A stretch of 64,000 nucleotides of DNA from Lysobacter sp. cf310 (GTDB taxonomy: Bacteria > Pseudomonadota > Gammaproteobacteria > Xanthomonadales > Xanthomonadaceae), in NCBI RefSeq assembly GCF_900114355.1, contig NZ_FOSS01000001.1, positions 1,290,368-1,354,367 on the forward strand. Direction: 5' to 3'. Every line of letters starts with the position of its first letter. Position 1 is the first letter of the stretch. Below, in pieces: positions 49,942-59,316 of the stretch. The notes beneath the pieces were generated by a model. The model saw nothing but the letters and a program-made list of their open reading frames with translations, was not told the DNA's origin and did not search any database. The position numbers and the translations under genes are program-made.

Positions 49942-51297
49942 TCAGTACTTGGCGTCGAAGGCGAAGATCGGCTTGCGCGACTTCCACAGGCCCTGAGTGA
50001 AGTCCGGGAAGTCCAGAGTCTGATAGCCCTGCGCGATGGACTGCTCCGACAGCGGCGTGATCGCGCTCCAGGCCACCGCGTCGTAGATGTCGATCGGCAT
50101 CGGCGCTTCGGCCTTCACGGCTTCGACGAAAGCATGGATCACGAAGTAGTCCATGCCGCCGTGTCCGGCGCCCTCGGCGTCCTTGGCGTACTTGCGCCAC
50201 AGCGGGTGGTCGTACTGGTCCTGGTAGGTCTTGAACTCCTCCCACTTGTGCGGCGGGCTGCGGCCTTCGATATGGATGGACTGGTTGAGGTCCATCCACA
50301 GGCCCTTGGTGCCTTGCACGCGGAAGCCGAGCGAGTACGGGCGCGGCAGCGAGGTGTCGTGCTGCAGCAGGATGGTCTCGCCGTTTTCGCAGGCCAGGGT
50401 GGTGGTGACCACGTCGCCGAGCTTGAAGCTGGCCTGGGTGCTGGGATGGGTGGTGCCGCCGCTCTTGGCCACGGTGTATTCGTGCAGGCCGCGCGCCTTG
50501 GTGGCGAAGCTGTTGATACGGGTGAAGCGGTTGCCGCGGTTGATGCCGGTGTACATCGCGCAGGGGCCGATGCCGTGGCTGGGGTAGAGCTCGCCGTTGC
50601 GGCGCACCGAATGCTCGGTGCGCCAGCGCGCCTCGGACCAGCCCTTGGGGCCGAACTCCACGCCGCTGCCGTAGGGCTGATCGGGATCGCCGGAGTTGAA
50701 CTTCACCGCGCGCAGATCGTGCTGGTAGCCGCCCTGCAGGTGCAGCAGTTCGCCGAACAACCCCGCGCGCACCATCTGCAGCGCCGCCATCACGTCGCGC
50801 CGGTAGCACACGTTCTCCAACAGCATGTAGGGCGTGCCGGTGCGCAGCTGGGTGCGCAGCACCTGCCAGTGATCGTCCAGGGTGACGCCGGCCACGACCT
50901 CGCAACCCACCGCGACCTTGGCCTCCATCGCGTCGATCGCCATCGGCGCATGCCATTCCCAGGGCGTGGCGATGATCACCGCGTCCAGGCCGCGCTGCGC
51001 CAGCAGGCGCTTGTAGGCATGCACGTCGCCGTCCTGACCGTAGGCCTTGGGCGCGGGCTTGCCGGCCTTGGCGGCCATATCCAGCGCGCGCTGCAGCATG
51101 ATCGGTTCGATGTCGCACAGCGCCGCCACTTCGACGTCGTCGCGCCGCAGCAGTTCCTTCAGCAGCACCTGACCACGCATGCCGGTGCCGATCAGGCCCA
51201 GGCGGATGCGCCGCTTCGCGGCCCAGGCCGGCGTGTTCGGCAGTAGGGCGCTGGCGCCGATCGCGGCGCTGGCGATGATGAAATCTCTACGGTTCAT
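49942..51297 (-). CDS. GH109-type Gfo/Idh/MocA-family glycosidase (probable alpha-N-acetylgalactosaminidase)
   Basis: A 451-residue protein with a Tat-type signal (MNRRDFIIASAAIGASALLP). The NAD-binding fold follows: IRLGLIGTGMRGQVLLKELL, VAALCDIEPIMLQRALDMA, VIIATPWEWHAPMAIDAMEA, VGCEVVAGVTLDDHWQVL, PYMLLENVCYRRDVMAALQM. The combination of Tat export, WEWH and ENVCYRRD matches GH109 enzymes, which release terminal alpha-GalNAc by an NAD-dependent mechanism. It is the last gene of the minus-strand arm of the GalNAc locus, 105 bases after the lectin gene. Activity is inferred from family and context. Confidence 0.85.
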   Translation of the reverse strand: MNRRDFIIASAAIGASALLPNTPAWAAKRRIRLGLIGTGMRGQVLLKELLRRDDVEVAALCDIEPIMLQRALDMAAKAGKPAPKAYGQDGDVHAYKRLLAQRGLDAVIIATPWEWHAPMAIDAMEAKVAVGCEVVAGVTLDDHWQVLRTQLRTGTPYMLLENVCYRRDVMAALQMVRAGLFGELLHLQGGYQHDLRAVKFNSGDPDQPYGSGVEFGPKGWSEARWRTEHSVRRNGELYPSHGIGPCAMYTGINRGNRFTRINSFATKARGLHEYTVAKSGGTTHPSTQASFKLGDVVTTTLACENGETILLQHDTSLPRPYSLGFRVQGTKGLWMDLNQSIHIEGRSPPHKWEEFKTYQDQYDHPLWRKYAKDAEGAGHGGMDYFVIHAFVEAVKAEAPMPIDIYDAVAWSAITPLSEQSIAQGYQTLDFPDFTQGLWKSRKPIFAFDAKY

Positions 51298-51402
51298 GCT
51301 GTGCTCCTGTGCATCCGCGGCCGGCTCTGCCATCAGCTTGCCACGCGTGGTTCGAATGAAAGCGGGCGGACGGCGCGAAACCGTCCGATCCGCCGAAATA
51401 GG

Positions 51403-52512
51403 TCAAGGTTTCAGGCGCCAACGCTGATAGCCGTTGGCCAGGCAGGTGTAGGTGCGCAGGTACGCGCCGCGCACCGCGCCGTTCATGGGGTCCAGGCACT
51501 GCCGCGCGCCGACGTTGTAGACCTCGTTGGAGCCGGGGATCGGCAGCCAGCGCTGGCGCGAACCGTTGCCGCAATCGGCCAGGCGCACCTTGCCGTCGGT
51601 GTCGGCCTGCAGGCACTTGCTGCGCGAGCGCATCAGCAGGCGGAAGCCGTCGTCGCGCTCGATCTGCTGGTTGGCGTTGGCGGCGCAGTCCCACAGGCCG
51701 GCCTGGGCGCCACCGGACAAGGTGTCCAGGCAGTAGCCGCTGTGTTCGTTGAGCAGGCGTTGCGGACTGCCCAGGGTGCCGTAGACGTTGGCCGCGGCGG
51801 TGCAGTCCTGCTCGGCCGTGCAGGCGGCGCGGGCGATGGTGGCGCAGATGCCATAGGTGGTGGCGGTGCTGGTCACCGGCGCCACGCTGCCCTGCTCCGC
51901 GCTGGGCGCATGCAGCACCGCGCTGCTGGCCGGCACGGCCGCGCAGCTCGCGCGCTCCTGGCTGCCTTGCGCGTAGTCCTCAAGAAAGGTGTTGGTGCGG
52001 TTGGTCAGCGCGCCCCAGGCCGCGGGCACGTGGATGGTCGCGACCTTGCGCTGGCCGTTGCTGGCGGTGTCGACGATGTAGGCCGCCCAGCGCGCGGGCG
52101 CCTCGGCGACGATGCGGATGTCGTAGGTCGCGCGCTGCCGCCAGTCGTAGGCGACCCAGCACTGCACGCCGCTGCCCTCGTGATCGAAGTAGGCGCATTG
52201 GGTGCCGGGTTCGGCGGTCCAGCCGGTGGCTTTCCAGATCGAGAAGTTCAAGGCCTTGTTGTGGCCGTCGCGCTGTTGCAGGCCGAGGTAGCCGCCGTCG
52301 CCGCCCTTGAACCAGAACTGGTGCGCCCAGTAGGTGTAACCGTCCTTGCCGGGCTCGTCGGTGACGGTGGTGGGGAAGTTCATGTCCAGGTAGCCCACAT
52401 CGGTGGCGGGCCACTGGCGGTCGATGGCGACCATGCCGCCGGCGACCAGGGCGTAGGCGTTGGACGACAGCGAAAGACACAGCAACAGCACGGCATGGCG
52501 GATGGTGCGCAT
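51403..52512 (-). CDS. Secreted DUF3472-like / ricin-type lectin protein
   Basis: A 369-residue exported protein: signal peptide (residues about 1-22, cleavage near SNAYA), an N-terminal domain with DVGYLDMNFPTTVTDEPGKD, YTYWAHQFWFKGGDGGYLGL and SIWKATGWTAEPGTQCAYFD, resembling DUF3472, and a C-terminal ricin B (beta-trefoil) domain of about 120 residues with QRLLNEHSGYCLDTLSGGAQ, LWDCAANANQQIERD, SKCLQADTDGKVRLADCGNG and repeated QxW-type ends (QRWLPI, YQRWRL). Ricin folds often bind galactose or GalNAc, which suits the locus. It probably binds the host or environmental glycan. Confidence 0.82.
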   Translation of the reverse strand: MRTIRHAVLLLCLSLSSNAYALVAGGMVAIDRQWPATDVGYLDMNFPTTVTDEPGKDGYTYWAHQFWFKGGDGGYLGLQQRDGHNKALNFSIWKATGWTAEPGTQCAYFDHEGSGVQCWVAYDWRQRATYDIRIVAEAPARWAAYIVDTASNGQRKVATIHVPAAWGALTNRTNTFLEDYAQGSQERASCAAVPASSAVLHAPSAEQGSVAPVTSTATTYGICATIARAACTAEQDCTAAANVYGTLGSPQRLLNEHSGYCLDTLSGGAQAGLWDCAANANQQIERDDGFRLLMRSRSKCLQADTDGKVRLADCGNGSRQRWLPIPGSNEVYNVGARQCLDPMNGAVRGAYLRTYTCLANGYQRWRLKP

Positions 52513-52558
52513 GGAACCCTCCTGATAAAGACGTGTCGTCGTGGCGTGGTCGCGCACG

Positions 52559-52585
52559 GCGGCCGCCCCGGTCAGGAGCGGCCGC
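52559..52585 (-). terminator. Hairpin between the TonB-dependent receptor and the lectin gene
   Basis: GCGGCCGC at 52559-52566 and again at 52578-52585 (self-complementary arms) form an eight-base stem with an 11-base loop, 13 bases beyond the receptor stop on the minus strand. It may attenuate transcription into the lectin and GH109 genes or stabilise the receptor mRNA. Confidence 0.45.
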
Positions 52586-52597
52586 GGTGCGCCGCGA

Positions 52598-55585
52598 TCA
52601 GAACTTGTAGCCCACCGAGAAACTGAAGACCCGGCCGAAGTTGTTGGTGTAGCCCGGGAAGGTCATCCAGTCGTTGGGGTCGTAGAACGGATGACGGTCG
52701 AACAGGTTCTTGACGGTGGCACCGACGGTGAGCTTGTCGGTCGGCTTCCAGGTCACGCCCAGGTTGGCCGTCCACCAGGCCGGCGCGCCGTCGCACTTGC
52801 TGGGCTGCACCGACACATAGCTGCCGGTGCAGGTCTCTTCGTTGTTGTCCTGCGCGTCGATTCGGTCGTAGGCCCACTTGGTCTTGCCGACGTAGTTGAC
52901 GTAGAAGCTGGTGTTCCAGTCGCCGTAGTTCCAGTCGACGTTGAAGGTCGCGCGCAGACGCGGGTTGTTGTAGTAGCCCACGGTGTTGCCGTACAGCCAG
53001 CCCGAATCGTCGCCGGCGTGGTACATGTTGCGGCGCGCGATGGTCGCGGCCACGCCGACGTTCAAGCGGCCCCAGTCGCCCAGGTCGAAGCGGCTGCGCG
53101 CGTCGATGTCGAAGCCGTCGACCAGGGTGCGGCCGCGGTTGCGGTACTGGCCGATGACGCTGGAGATGTTGCCGATGCTGTAGCCCGGCAGCGTGCCCGG
53201 ACAGGTCACGCCGCTGGCCGGATCGGCGCACATCGCCGCCAGCGCGGCCAGGTTGGCGCGGTCGGCGTCGGTGATGCCGAAGCGCGTCATCGCCAGGATG
53301 TCCTCGGGCTTGCTGTAGTCCGGCGCGACGATCTCGTTGCGGCGGTAGATGAACCAGTAGTCGGCCGACACCGACAGCCAGTTGGTCGGCTCGTACACGA
53401 AGCCCAGCGTGGCGATCTTGGCCTTCTCCGGCTCCAGGCCCTGGTTGGGCTGGGTCAGACGCGCGACGTTGCGGCTGCAGTCGGAGTTGCGCAGCGTGCG
53501 GCCCAGGTCCACGTCGCCGGGACGCGCGGACTGCAGCAGCAGGTTGGCGATGGCGTTGGTCTCGTTGCAGCGCACCTCGTCGCGGTAACCGCCGATCTGC
53601 GCGAACACGCCGCCTTCGCCGGCTTCGGCCAGGCTGGGCGCGCGGAAACCTTCCGAATAGGTGCCGCGCAGCATCAGCTGCTCGAACGCTTGGTACTTCA
53701 GGCCGATCTTGGGCGCGAAGTTGGCGTTGAAGTTCGGGTACTTGTCCACGCGCGCGGCCAGTTCCAGCTCCAGCTTGTCGGTGATCGGCGCCACCGCCTC
53801 GCCGAACAGCGCGTAGGTGGTGCGCTTGCCGTCGAACCAGGAGCCGCCCTGCTGGGTGATCAGGCCATTGGCCGCGTCGGGGTTGCCCGGCGTGAAGAAG
53901 GTCTCGCGGCTGAGGTTGAAGCCGAACGCGGCGCGCACTTCGCCCGCGGGCAGCGCGAACAGCGGCCCCTCGATCTTGCCGTCGAGGGTATGCAGGCGCG
54001 TCCAGGATTCGATGTCGAAGGTCGGGTAGGCCTCGCGCAGCAGCTTGGCGTTGGCCTCGCTGATCTCGCCGAACTTGTAGGCCGGATTGTCGGAGATGAT
54101 CACGCGGCCCGTGGCCGGGTCGACGGTGAACGGACCGAAGGCGCGTTCGAAGCCTTCCAGGTTGACGTTGGTGGTCTGATACGTGACCGAATGCGATCCG
54201 GCGGTGGTGAAGGCGGTTTCCCAGTTCCAGTCGCCCAGCGCGCCGCGCAGGCCGAACATGCCGCGGTAGCTCTTGTCGGTGTTGCGCTGGCCGAAGTGGT
54301 CGCCGCCCACGTCCTGCAGCAGGTACTGCAGGCCGACCACGCCGCCGTTGATCGCGCGCAGCGCGGGGCTGGCCTTGTTGTAGACGTTGTTGGGGCCGAG
54401 GTAGGGATAGAAGAACTGGTTGACGGTGTTGCCGGTATTGCGCGAGAACCAGCTGGTCGGGTTGCCGGTGGTGGTGCCGAACGCGCGCGGCGTGCCGCCG
54501 TTGGCGCGCAGGTCGATGTCGGTGTACGTGGCTTCGGCGAAGGCTTCGGTGGTGTCGCCGATCAGGAAGCGCGCGCTGACGTAGGCGGTGGCGCGCTCGG
54601 ACTGGGCGCCGCCGTCGATCTCGTTGTTCAGCCAGGTCTGCCAGATGCAGCGCGGTCCGGCCGCCTCGACGACGACGTTCTGGCAGCCCGGAGCCGCCTC
54701 CTGCGTGCGCCGGCCGGTAACCGGGTCGATCGCGAAGTAGCTGCCGGGATTGAACACGCCCGGCGCGCTGCCGCTGCCCAGGCGCAGATTGTTTATGTAG
54801 TTCGGGTTGTTGACGTAGAACTGCTCGGGCTTCTTGTCGTACCACTCCGACAGCGGAATCGGGTCGCGCCGGTACAGATTGACCGAGCCGTAGACGTTGT
54901 AGCGGTCCTCGTCCAGATCGCCGAAACCGCCGGTGAAGCTGAGCTGGTGCTCGCCGTAGGAGTCGAAGCGCGGCGCGAAGTCGGTGGTGAGGTTGATCTC
55001 CGCGCCCTGGTACTCGCGGCGGGTGATCACGTTGATCACGCCGGCGACGGCGTCGGTGCCGTACACCGCCGAGGCGCCGTCGGTCAGCACCTCCATGCGC
55101 TCGATCGCGGCGGCCGGGATCGAGTCGATGTTGACGAACTGGGTCTGGAAGCCCGCCGGCGCGCCGTAATAGGACAGGCGGCGGCCGTTCAACAGCACCA
55201 GCGTGCCCTGCGCGCCGAGGCCGCGCAGATTGGCCTGCGAAGCGCCGTCGGAACCGGTGAACAGCGACTTGGAATCCACTTGCGCCGGACGCGCCGCCGG
55301 CAGGTTGTCGAGCACCTGCAGCAGGGTGCGCGCGCCCATGTTCTCGATGTCCTGCTTGCTGATGACCTGCACCGGCGAAGCGGTTTCGACATCGGTGCGC
55401 TTGATGTTGGAGCCGGTGACCTGGATCCGTTCCAGTTCGGTGGCCTTTTCCTTGGCCTCGGCGTCCGGCGCGGCGGTGTCGGCGGTCTGCGCGTAGACCG
55501 GGCCCGCCAATGCGGCGGCCAGGGCGACGGACAGCGCGGTGACGGGGATGCGGCGTTGGCGACAGCGTTGGCTTGAATGCAACAT
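52598..55585 (-). CDS. TonB-dependent receptor (probable glycan/oligosaccharide uptake)
   Basis: About 995 residues. A signal peptide (VTALSVALAAALAGPVYAQT) leads into a plug domain with ERIQVTGSNIKRTDVETASP, VQVISKQDIENMGARTLLQV, NLRGLGAQGTLVLLNGRRLS and GASAVYGTDAVAGVINVITR, then a 22-strand barrel ending TNNFGRVFSFSVGYKF. The TonB-box region is near residue 50. I chose the ATG at 55585 because GGAG sits six bases before it; ATGs further upstream add residues without a signal sequence. Large receptors of this kind import oligosaccharides in polysaccharide loci of Xanthomonadaceae. Here it lies between the GH31 enzyme and the lectin, so a GalNAc-containing oligosaccharide is the likely cargo. 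Confidence 0.93.
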   Translation of the reverse strand: MLHSSQRCRQRRIPVTALSVALAAALAGPVYAQTADTAAPDAEAKEKATELERIQVTGSNIKRTDVETASPVQVISKQDIENMGARTLLQVLDNLPAARPAQVDSKSLFTGSDGASQANLRGLGAQGTLVLLNGRRLSYYGAPAGFQTQFVNIDSIPAAAIERMEVLTDGASAVYGTDAVAGVINVITRREYQGAEINLTTDFAPRFDSYGEHQLSFTGGFGDLDEDRYNVYGSVNLYRRDPIPLSEWYDKKPEQFYVNNPNYINNLRLGSGSAPGVFNPGSYFAIDPVTGRRTQEAAPGCQNVVVEAAGPRCIWQTWLNNEIDGGAQSERATAYVSARFLIGDTTEAFAEATYTDIDLRANGGTPRAFGTTTGNPTSWFSRNTGNTVNQFFYPYLGPNNVYNKASPALRAINGGVVGLQYLLQDVGGDHFGQRNTDKSYRGMFGLRGALGDWNWETAFTTAGSHSVTYQTTNVNLEGFERAFGPFTVDPATGRVIISDNPAYKFGEISEANAKLLREAYPTFDIESWTRLHTLDGKIEGPLFALPAGEVRAAFGFNLSRETFFTPGNPDAANGLITQQGGSWFDGKRTTYALFGEAVAPITDKLELELAARVDKYPNFNANFAPKIGLKYQAFEQLMLRGTYSEGFRAPSLAEAGEGGVFAQIGGYRDEVRCNETNAIANLLLQSARPGDVDLGRTLRNSDCSRNVARLTQPNQGLEPEKAKIATLGFVYEPTNWLSVSADYWFIYRRNEIVAPDYSKPEDILAMTRFGITDADRANLAALAAMCADPASGVTCPGTLPGYSIGNISSVIGQYRNRGRTLVDGFDIDARSRFDLGDWGRLNVGVAATIARRNMYHAGDDSGWLYGNTVGYYNNPRLRATFNVDWNYGDWNTSFYVNYVGKTKWAYDRIDAQDNNEETCTGSYVSVQPSKCDGAPAWWTANLGVTWKPTDKLTVGATVKNLFDRHPFYDPNDWMTFPGYTNNFGRVFSFSVGYKF

Positions 55586-55713
55586 CTTCGGCTCCATTTC
55601 GATCGGCAGCGCCGTGCGCTGCGCGGGCGGGTTGGCTTGCGTTAGGCAACAAAGCTCCGGTGCCACGGCCGTGGGGCCGCAGTCGGAAGGCGAGTGCTAG
55701 GAATGACGCTGGC

Positions 55714-58700
55714 TTAGGGCGTGGCGATGGCGGCGGTATCGCCCTCCTGTCCGATCAACACGGCATTGGCCCAGTTGGCGCAGACCTGCGCCGGATGCGC
55801 GCCCTGCGCGCCGAGGGTGCGCAGGCTCAGACGCTTCAGACCACGGATATCCAGTTCGGGCTTGACCACGCCCGGCGCGCGCACCAGGCCGCTGTCGAAC
55901 AGCAGGCGTTCGTCGCCCCAGACCTGGAATTGCAGGCCGCCGGCGTCGCGGCAACGGTCGTCGACGCCCAGATCGGCGCGCAGCAGGCGCCAGTCGCCCT
56001 GCAGGTTCAGATCGAGCCGGCTGTTCGCGCCCACGCCCAGGCCGCGCCGGAACTGCAGGCCGTTCATGCGCATCTCGCTGACGCCGCCGTAGGCGCGGTC
56101 GCGCGCGATGTCGGTGGCCGTCGCCAGTTCGGACAGGTAGTAGTGCCGCTCCGGACGCTCCGGCGCGCGGTGCTCGAGCACGCGGAAGGTCGACAGCGCG
56201 ATCGGGCCGACGTCGCGCGGACGCTGCGCGTCGACCGCGCGCGCGCCGCCGCCCTGCGCCGCCGACACCATCGGGTCGCTGCCACTGGCGGCGTCGCCGT
56301 CCGGATTCTGGGTGCTGAGCACGCGGAAGCGCAGCAGACGACCGGCGCGCGGCGCGAAATCGATGCGCTGCAGCTCCTGTTGCAGTTTGAGCTGGCCGCG
56401 CGCGATCGGTTCGCCCCACTCGCCGTTGCTGTCGGCCAGATAAATTTCGTAGTCGCGGACCTGGCCGTGCTTCCAGTGCTGATCGTTGCGCGGCGCGATC
56501 TCGATGCCGTCGACCAGGGCGCGCTCGCCGAAGCCGATCGTCCATTCGTGCGCGCCGGTGCGCACGGCCTGATTGCGCACGCTGCGGAACCAGGTCGCCG
56601 GGTCGTCGTCGAAGGCGTTCTCCAGCGGATGGCCGGGCTCCTCGGCCGGACGGTTGACCACCAGCAGACTGTCGGGCGGCAGCGCGCGACCCTGCGCGGG
56701 CGCGGCCGGGAACTCGTCGTCGGGCGCGGCGGGCGCGGTCGGCAGATCGATGCGGAACGCGAGCGCGCTGCGGATATCCATCGGCGCGGTGCGCACGTGC
56801 ACGCTGCCGCGCCTGTCGGCCGGATCGTAGGTCCAGCCTTCGCTGGCGGCCTGCAGCGCGGCGCGATCGGCCAGCGCCGGCAGCGCGCGCCCGTCCAGTT
56901 CGACCACGCGCGGGCGCTCGCGGCTGAGCAGGCGCAAGGCGTAGCGGCGCTGCGGCAACTGGCCGGCGTATTCGCCGCGCTGGCCTTCGATGCGCACGCG
57001 CACTTCGCCGCTGCCCTGCGCCGGCGCCTGCATCGCGATGGCCTGTTCGCTGAACTCGCCCTTCTGGTAACGGCGCGTGTTGCCGTCGTCTTCGTACAAA
57101 ACGTAGTGCGACTCGCCCTGCGGATACAGGTCCAGGGTCAGCTCGTCCAGCGGCTTCTCGCCGTCGTAGAGCATGGCCGGATACATCGGCAGGATCGCGC
57201 CGGCGCGCACGAACAGCGGCAGCGTGGCCAGATCGACCTGGCGATCGAGCTGGCGGCCCTGCGCACCGGCCTGCAGCTGGCGGCCGTCCCAATAGTCGAT
57301 CCAGCGGCCGGGCGGCAGATGGATGTCGCGGCGCCAGCCGCGGCTGGCGGCCTGGCTGCGGTACACCGGCGCCACCAGCAGTTCGCGACCGAGCAGGAAC
57401 TGGTACTTGTGCGCCTCGGTGTAGGCCTGCGGATCCTGCGGGTAATCCCACATCAGCGCGCGCAGCGGCGGCGCGCCGGTCAGCTCGGCTTCGCGGGTGA
57501 GGCCGTACATGTACGGCGTCAGGCGCATCTTGAGCTTGAGGTAGTCTCGATTGATGCTGCGGTAGGGCTCGTCGTACCACCACGGATGCTTGCGCCCCGC
57601 CGAGGACCAGCCCGACATGCCCATCAGCACCGGCGTGAAGCTCTTCCACTGCAGATCGCGGGTGTAGGTCTCGGCGCTGCCGCCGAAGATGCCGTCGACG
57701 TCGCCGGTGGCGTAGGCCAGACCCGACAGCCCCGAGCCGATCAGGGTCGGGATATGCCAGCGGATGTAGTCCCAGCTGCCGCTCTGGTCGCCGGTCCAGG
57801 CCACCGCGTAACGCTGGATGCCGGCCCAGCCCATCACCGTCCACAGGAACGGGCGCGAATCCGAATTTTTCAGGATGCCGTCGTAGGCGGCGTGGTTGGC
57901 GTCCATCGCGAACTGGTAGCCCTTGCCGGTCCAGGCCACGTCCAGCTTCTGCACGCGGCTGCCGGCGGTGCCGACTTCCCAGGCGATCTTGTCGACGCCG
58001 TCCTCGGTCCACAGGCCGGTGCGGAAGCCGTAGCGCGCCAGGCCCTGCGCCACCTTGGGCAGGTCCTTGTAGCCGCAGCCGTAGCCGTCGTTGGGCAGAA
58101 TCCAGCCGCCGGGCATGTCGTGCTCGCGGTACTTGCGCGCGACGCTGTCGACCACGTCCGGGGTGCTGCCGCTGGGGCCGTCGCTCCAGCCTTCGGGTAC
58201 GGTGCCGGGCTTCTTCTTGTTATCGCCGTCGTTGTAGCAATCGGCGTCGCCGTAGGAGAGCGCCCAGCGCGGCAACAGGCCGGCGCGGCCGGTGAGCGCG
58301 GTGTAGCGGTCCAGCAACTGCGGCAGGCCGGCGCCGACGAAGTAGTAGGCGTCGAAGCGACCCTCGCGATGCAGCAGGGTGGCCTGATCGGGCTGGCGCA
58401 GGTCGTAGCTGCCGTCGCTCCAGGTATTGCGCAGCATGCCCCAGCCGCGCGAGCTCAACAGCATCGGCGCCGGGCTGGGACGATCGCCGTCCTCCCAGCC
58501 GCCGGAGTAGGAAATCTCCAGCTCGCGCCCCTTGAACTCGTAGCGGCCGTTCTGCTGGCCGCCGCCGTAATAGTGTTCGCCCGCATCGCTGGACAGCACC
58601 TGCACGCTCTGCTCGGCGGCCAGGTCCAAAGGCTGCAGCTCGCGCCACAACGCGATCGCGCGGCCGCCTTCGATGCGCTCCAGGGACAGACGCAGCGGCT

Positions 58701-59067
58701 GGCGCTGGATGTGCAGCACCAGCGCTTCGGTGCGGATGCGCACTTCGTTCGCGTCTTCTTCGTAGCTGTGCTCGACCTTGTTGGCGGGCTGCGCGGGCAC
58801 GATAGGCGTGGCCTTGTCGCCGTTGGCGCTGAGCTTGCCGCCACGGCCGGCCTGCACGCGCAGCAGATCGGCGCGCAGCAGTTCGATGCGCACGCGCGCG
58901 CCGCTGGCGGTGCTCAGTTCCCAGCTCGGGGTCGCCGCGCTGGCCGAACCCGGCGCGATCGCGCGCAGATCGCCGACCGGCTCCGCCGACGCGGGCGCGG
59001 CCGACAGCAACAGCCAGGACAAGGCTGCGATAAGCAGGCGGCCGTGGCCTCGTGCGCTGGTGTCCAC
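55714..59067 (-). CDS. Secreted GH31 glycosidase with F5/8-type and NPCBM modules (possible alpha-N-acetylgalactosaminidase)
   Basis: A 1117-residue exported enzyme. Signal peptide (residues 1-28, ending ASAEP); N-terminal beta domain; GH31 catalytic barrel from about residue 260 to 580, with SYGDADCYND, GGWILPNDGYGCGY, VQKLDVAWTGKGYQFAMDAN (Asp376, probable nucleophile) and AVAWTGDQSGSWDYIRWH (Asp427, probable acid/base). A discoidin-like module follows (about 795-910: PAEEPGHPLENAFDDDPATW) and the C-terminus (about 985-1117) is an NPCBM module (MRMNGLQFRRGLGVGANSRL, DLGVDDRCRDAGGLQFQVWG). The WTG motifs are like those of GalNAc-active GH31 enzymes; the activity is supported mainly by context. 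Confidence 0.85.
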   Translation of the reverse strand: MDTSARGHGRLLIAALSWLLLSAAPASAEPVGDLRAIAPGSASAATPSWELSTASGARVRIELLRADLLRVQAGRGGKLSANGDKATPIVPAQPANKVEHSYEEDANEVRIRTEALVLHIQRQPLRLSLERIEGGRAIALWRELQPLDLAAEQSVQVLSSDAGEHYYGGGQQNGRYEFKGRELEISYSGGWEDGDRPSPAPMLLSSRGWGMLRNTWSDGSYDLRQPDQATLLHREGRFDAYYFVGAGLPQLLDRYTALTGRAGLLPRWALSYGDADCYNDGDNKKKPGTVPEGWSDGPSGSTPDVVDSVARKYREHDMPGGWILPNDGYGCGYKDLPKVAQGLARYGFRTGLWTEDGVDKIAWEVGTAGSRVQKLDVAWTGKGYQFAMDANHAAYDGILKNSDSRPFLWTVMGWAGIQRYAVAWTGDQSGSWDYIRWHIPTLIGSGLSGLAYATGDVDGIFGGSAETYTRDLQWKSFTPVLMGMSGWSSAGRKHPWWYDEPYRSINRDYLKLKMRLTPYMYGLTREAELTGAPPLRALMWDYPQDPQAYTEAHKYQFLLGRELLVAPVYRSQAASRGWRRDIHLPPGRWIDYWDGRQLQAGAQGRQLDRQVDLATLPLFVRAGAILPMYPAMLYDGEKPLDELTLDLYPQGESHYVLYEDDGNTRRYQKGEFSEQAIAMQAPAQGSGEVRVRIEGQRGEYAGQLPQRRYALRLLSRERPRVVELDGRALPALADRAALQAASEGWTYDPADRRGSVHVRTAPMDIRSALAFRIDLPTAPAAPDDEFPAAPAQGRALPPDSLLVVNRPAEEPGHPLENAFDDDPATWFRSVRNQAVRTGAHEWTIGFGERALVDGIEIAPRNDQHWKHGQVRDYEIYLADSNGEWGEPIARGQLKLQQELQRIDFAPRAGRLLRFRVLSTQNPDGDAASGSDPMVSAAQGGGARAVDAQRPRDVGPIALSTFRVLEHRAPERPERHYYLSELATATDIARDRAYGGVSEMRMNGLQFRRGLGVGANSRLDLNLQGDWRLLRADLGVDDRCRDAGGLQFQVWGDERLLFDSGLVRAPGVVKPELDIRGLKRLSLRTLGAQGAHPAQVCANWANAVLIGQEGDTAAIATP

Positions 59068-59180
59068 CTTGCCCCCAAGCCCGCCGTATGCGGGGATCCG
59101 AAACGCTTGCGACCGACTCTAGGGCAGCCCGTCGAAATATGTCAACAAATTGCAAAGGAAAAAGAAGGATATTTTCCTCA

Positions 59181-59214
59181 TATCGAAAGATTGTGCAAAG
59201 CACCACTTTCGTAT
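59181..59214. promoter_or_regulatory. Candidate AgaR operator 1 (inverted repeat)
   Basis: CGAAAG (59184-59189) and CTTTCG (59206-59211) form an inverted repeat, extended on both sides by TAT (TATCGAAAG and CTTTCGTAT), in the AT-rich part of the 323-base divergent region between the GH31 and agaS genes. DeoR-type AgaR repressors bind CTTTC/GAAAG elements in relatives, so this is a plausible site for the minus-strand arm. Confidence 0.5.
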
Positions 59215-59316
59215 CGAGGCGCGGAATGATCGAAACTTGCGCAAGAACCGCGGAATTGCTGCTTAGCAGCACGATCCGCCCTACGGACACCGTAAACCCA
59301 GGCGCGGCGCCAAAAT

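Noticed and set aside
52541-55576. A 1011-codon frame antisense to the TonB-dependent receptor
   Set aside because: The opposite strand encodes a full receptor with plug and barrel motifs; the antisense product is Ala/Val/Arg-rich without family signatures.
55573-59229. A 1218-codon frame antisense to the GH31 gene
   Set aside because: Produced by the strong third-position GC bias of the GH31 gene; no recognisable domains, and it also crosses the divergent promoter region.
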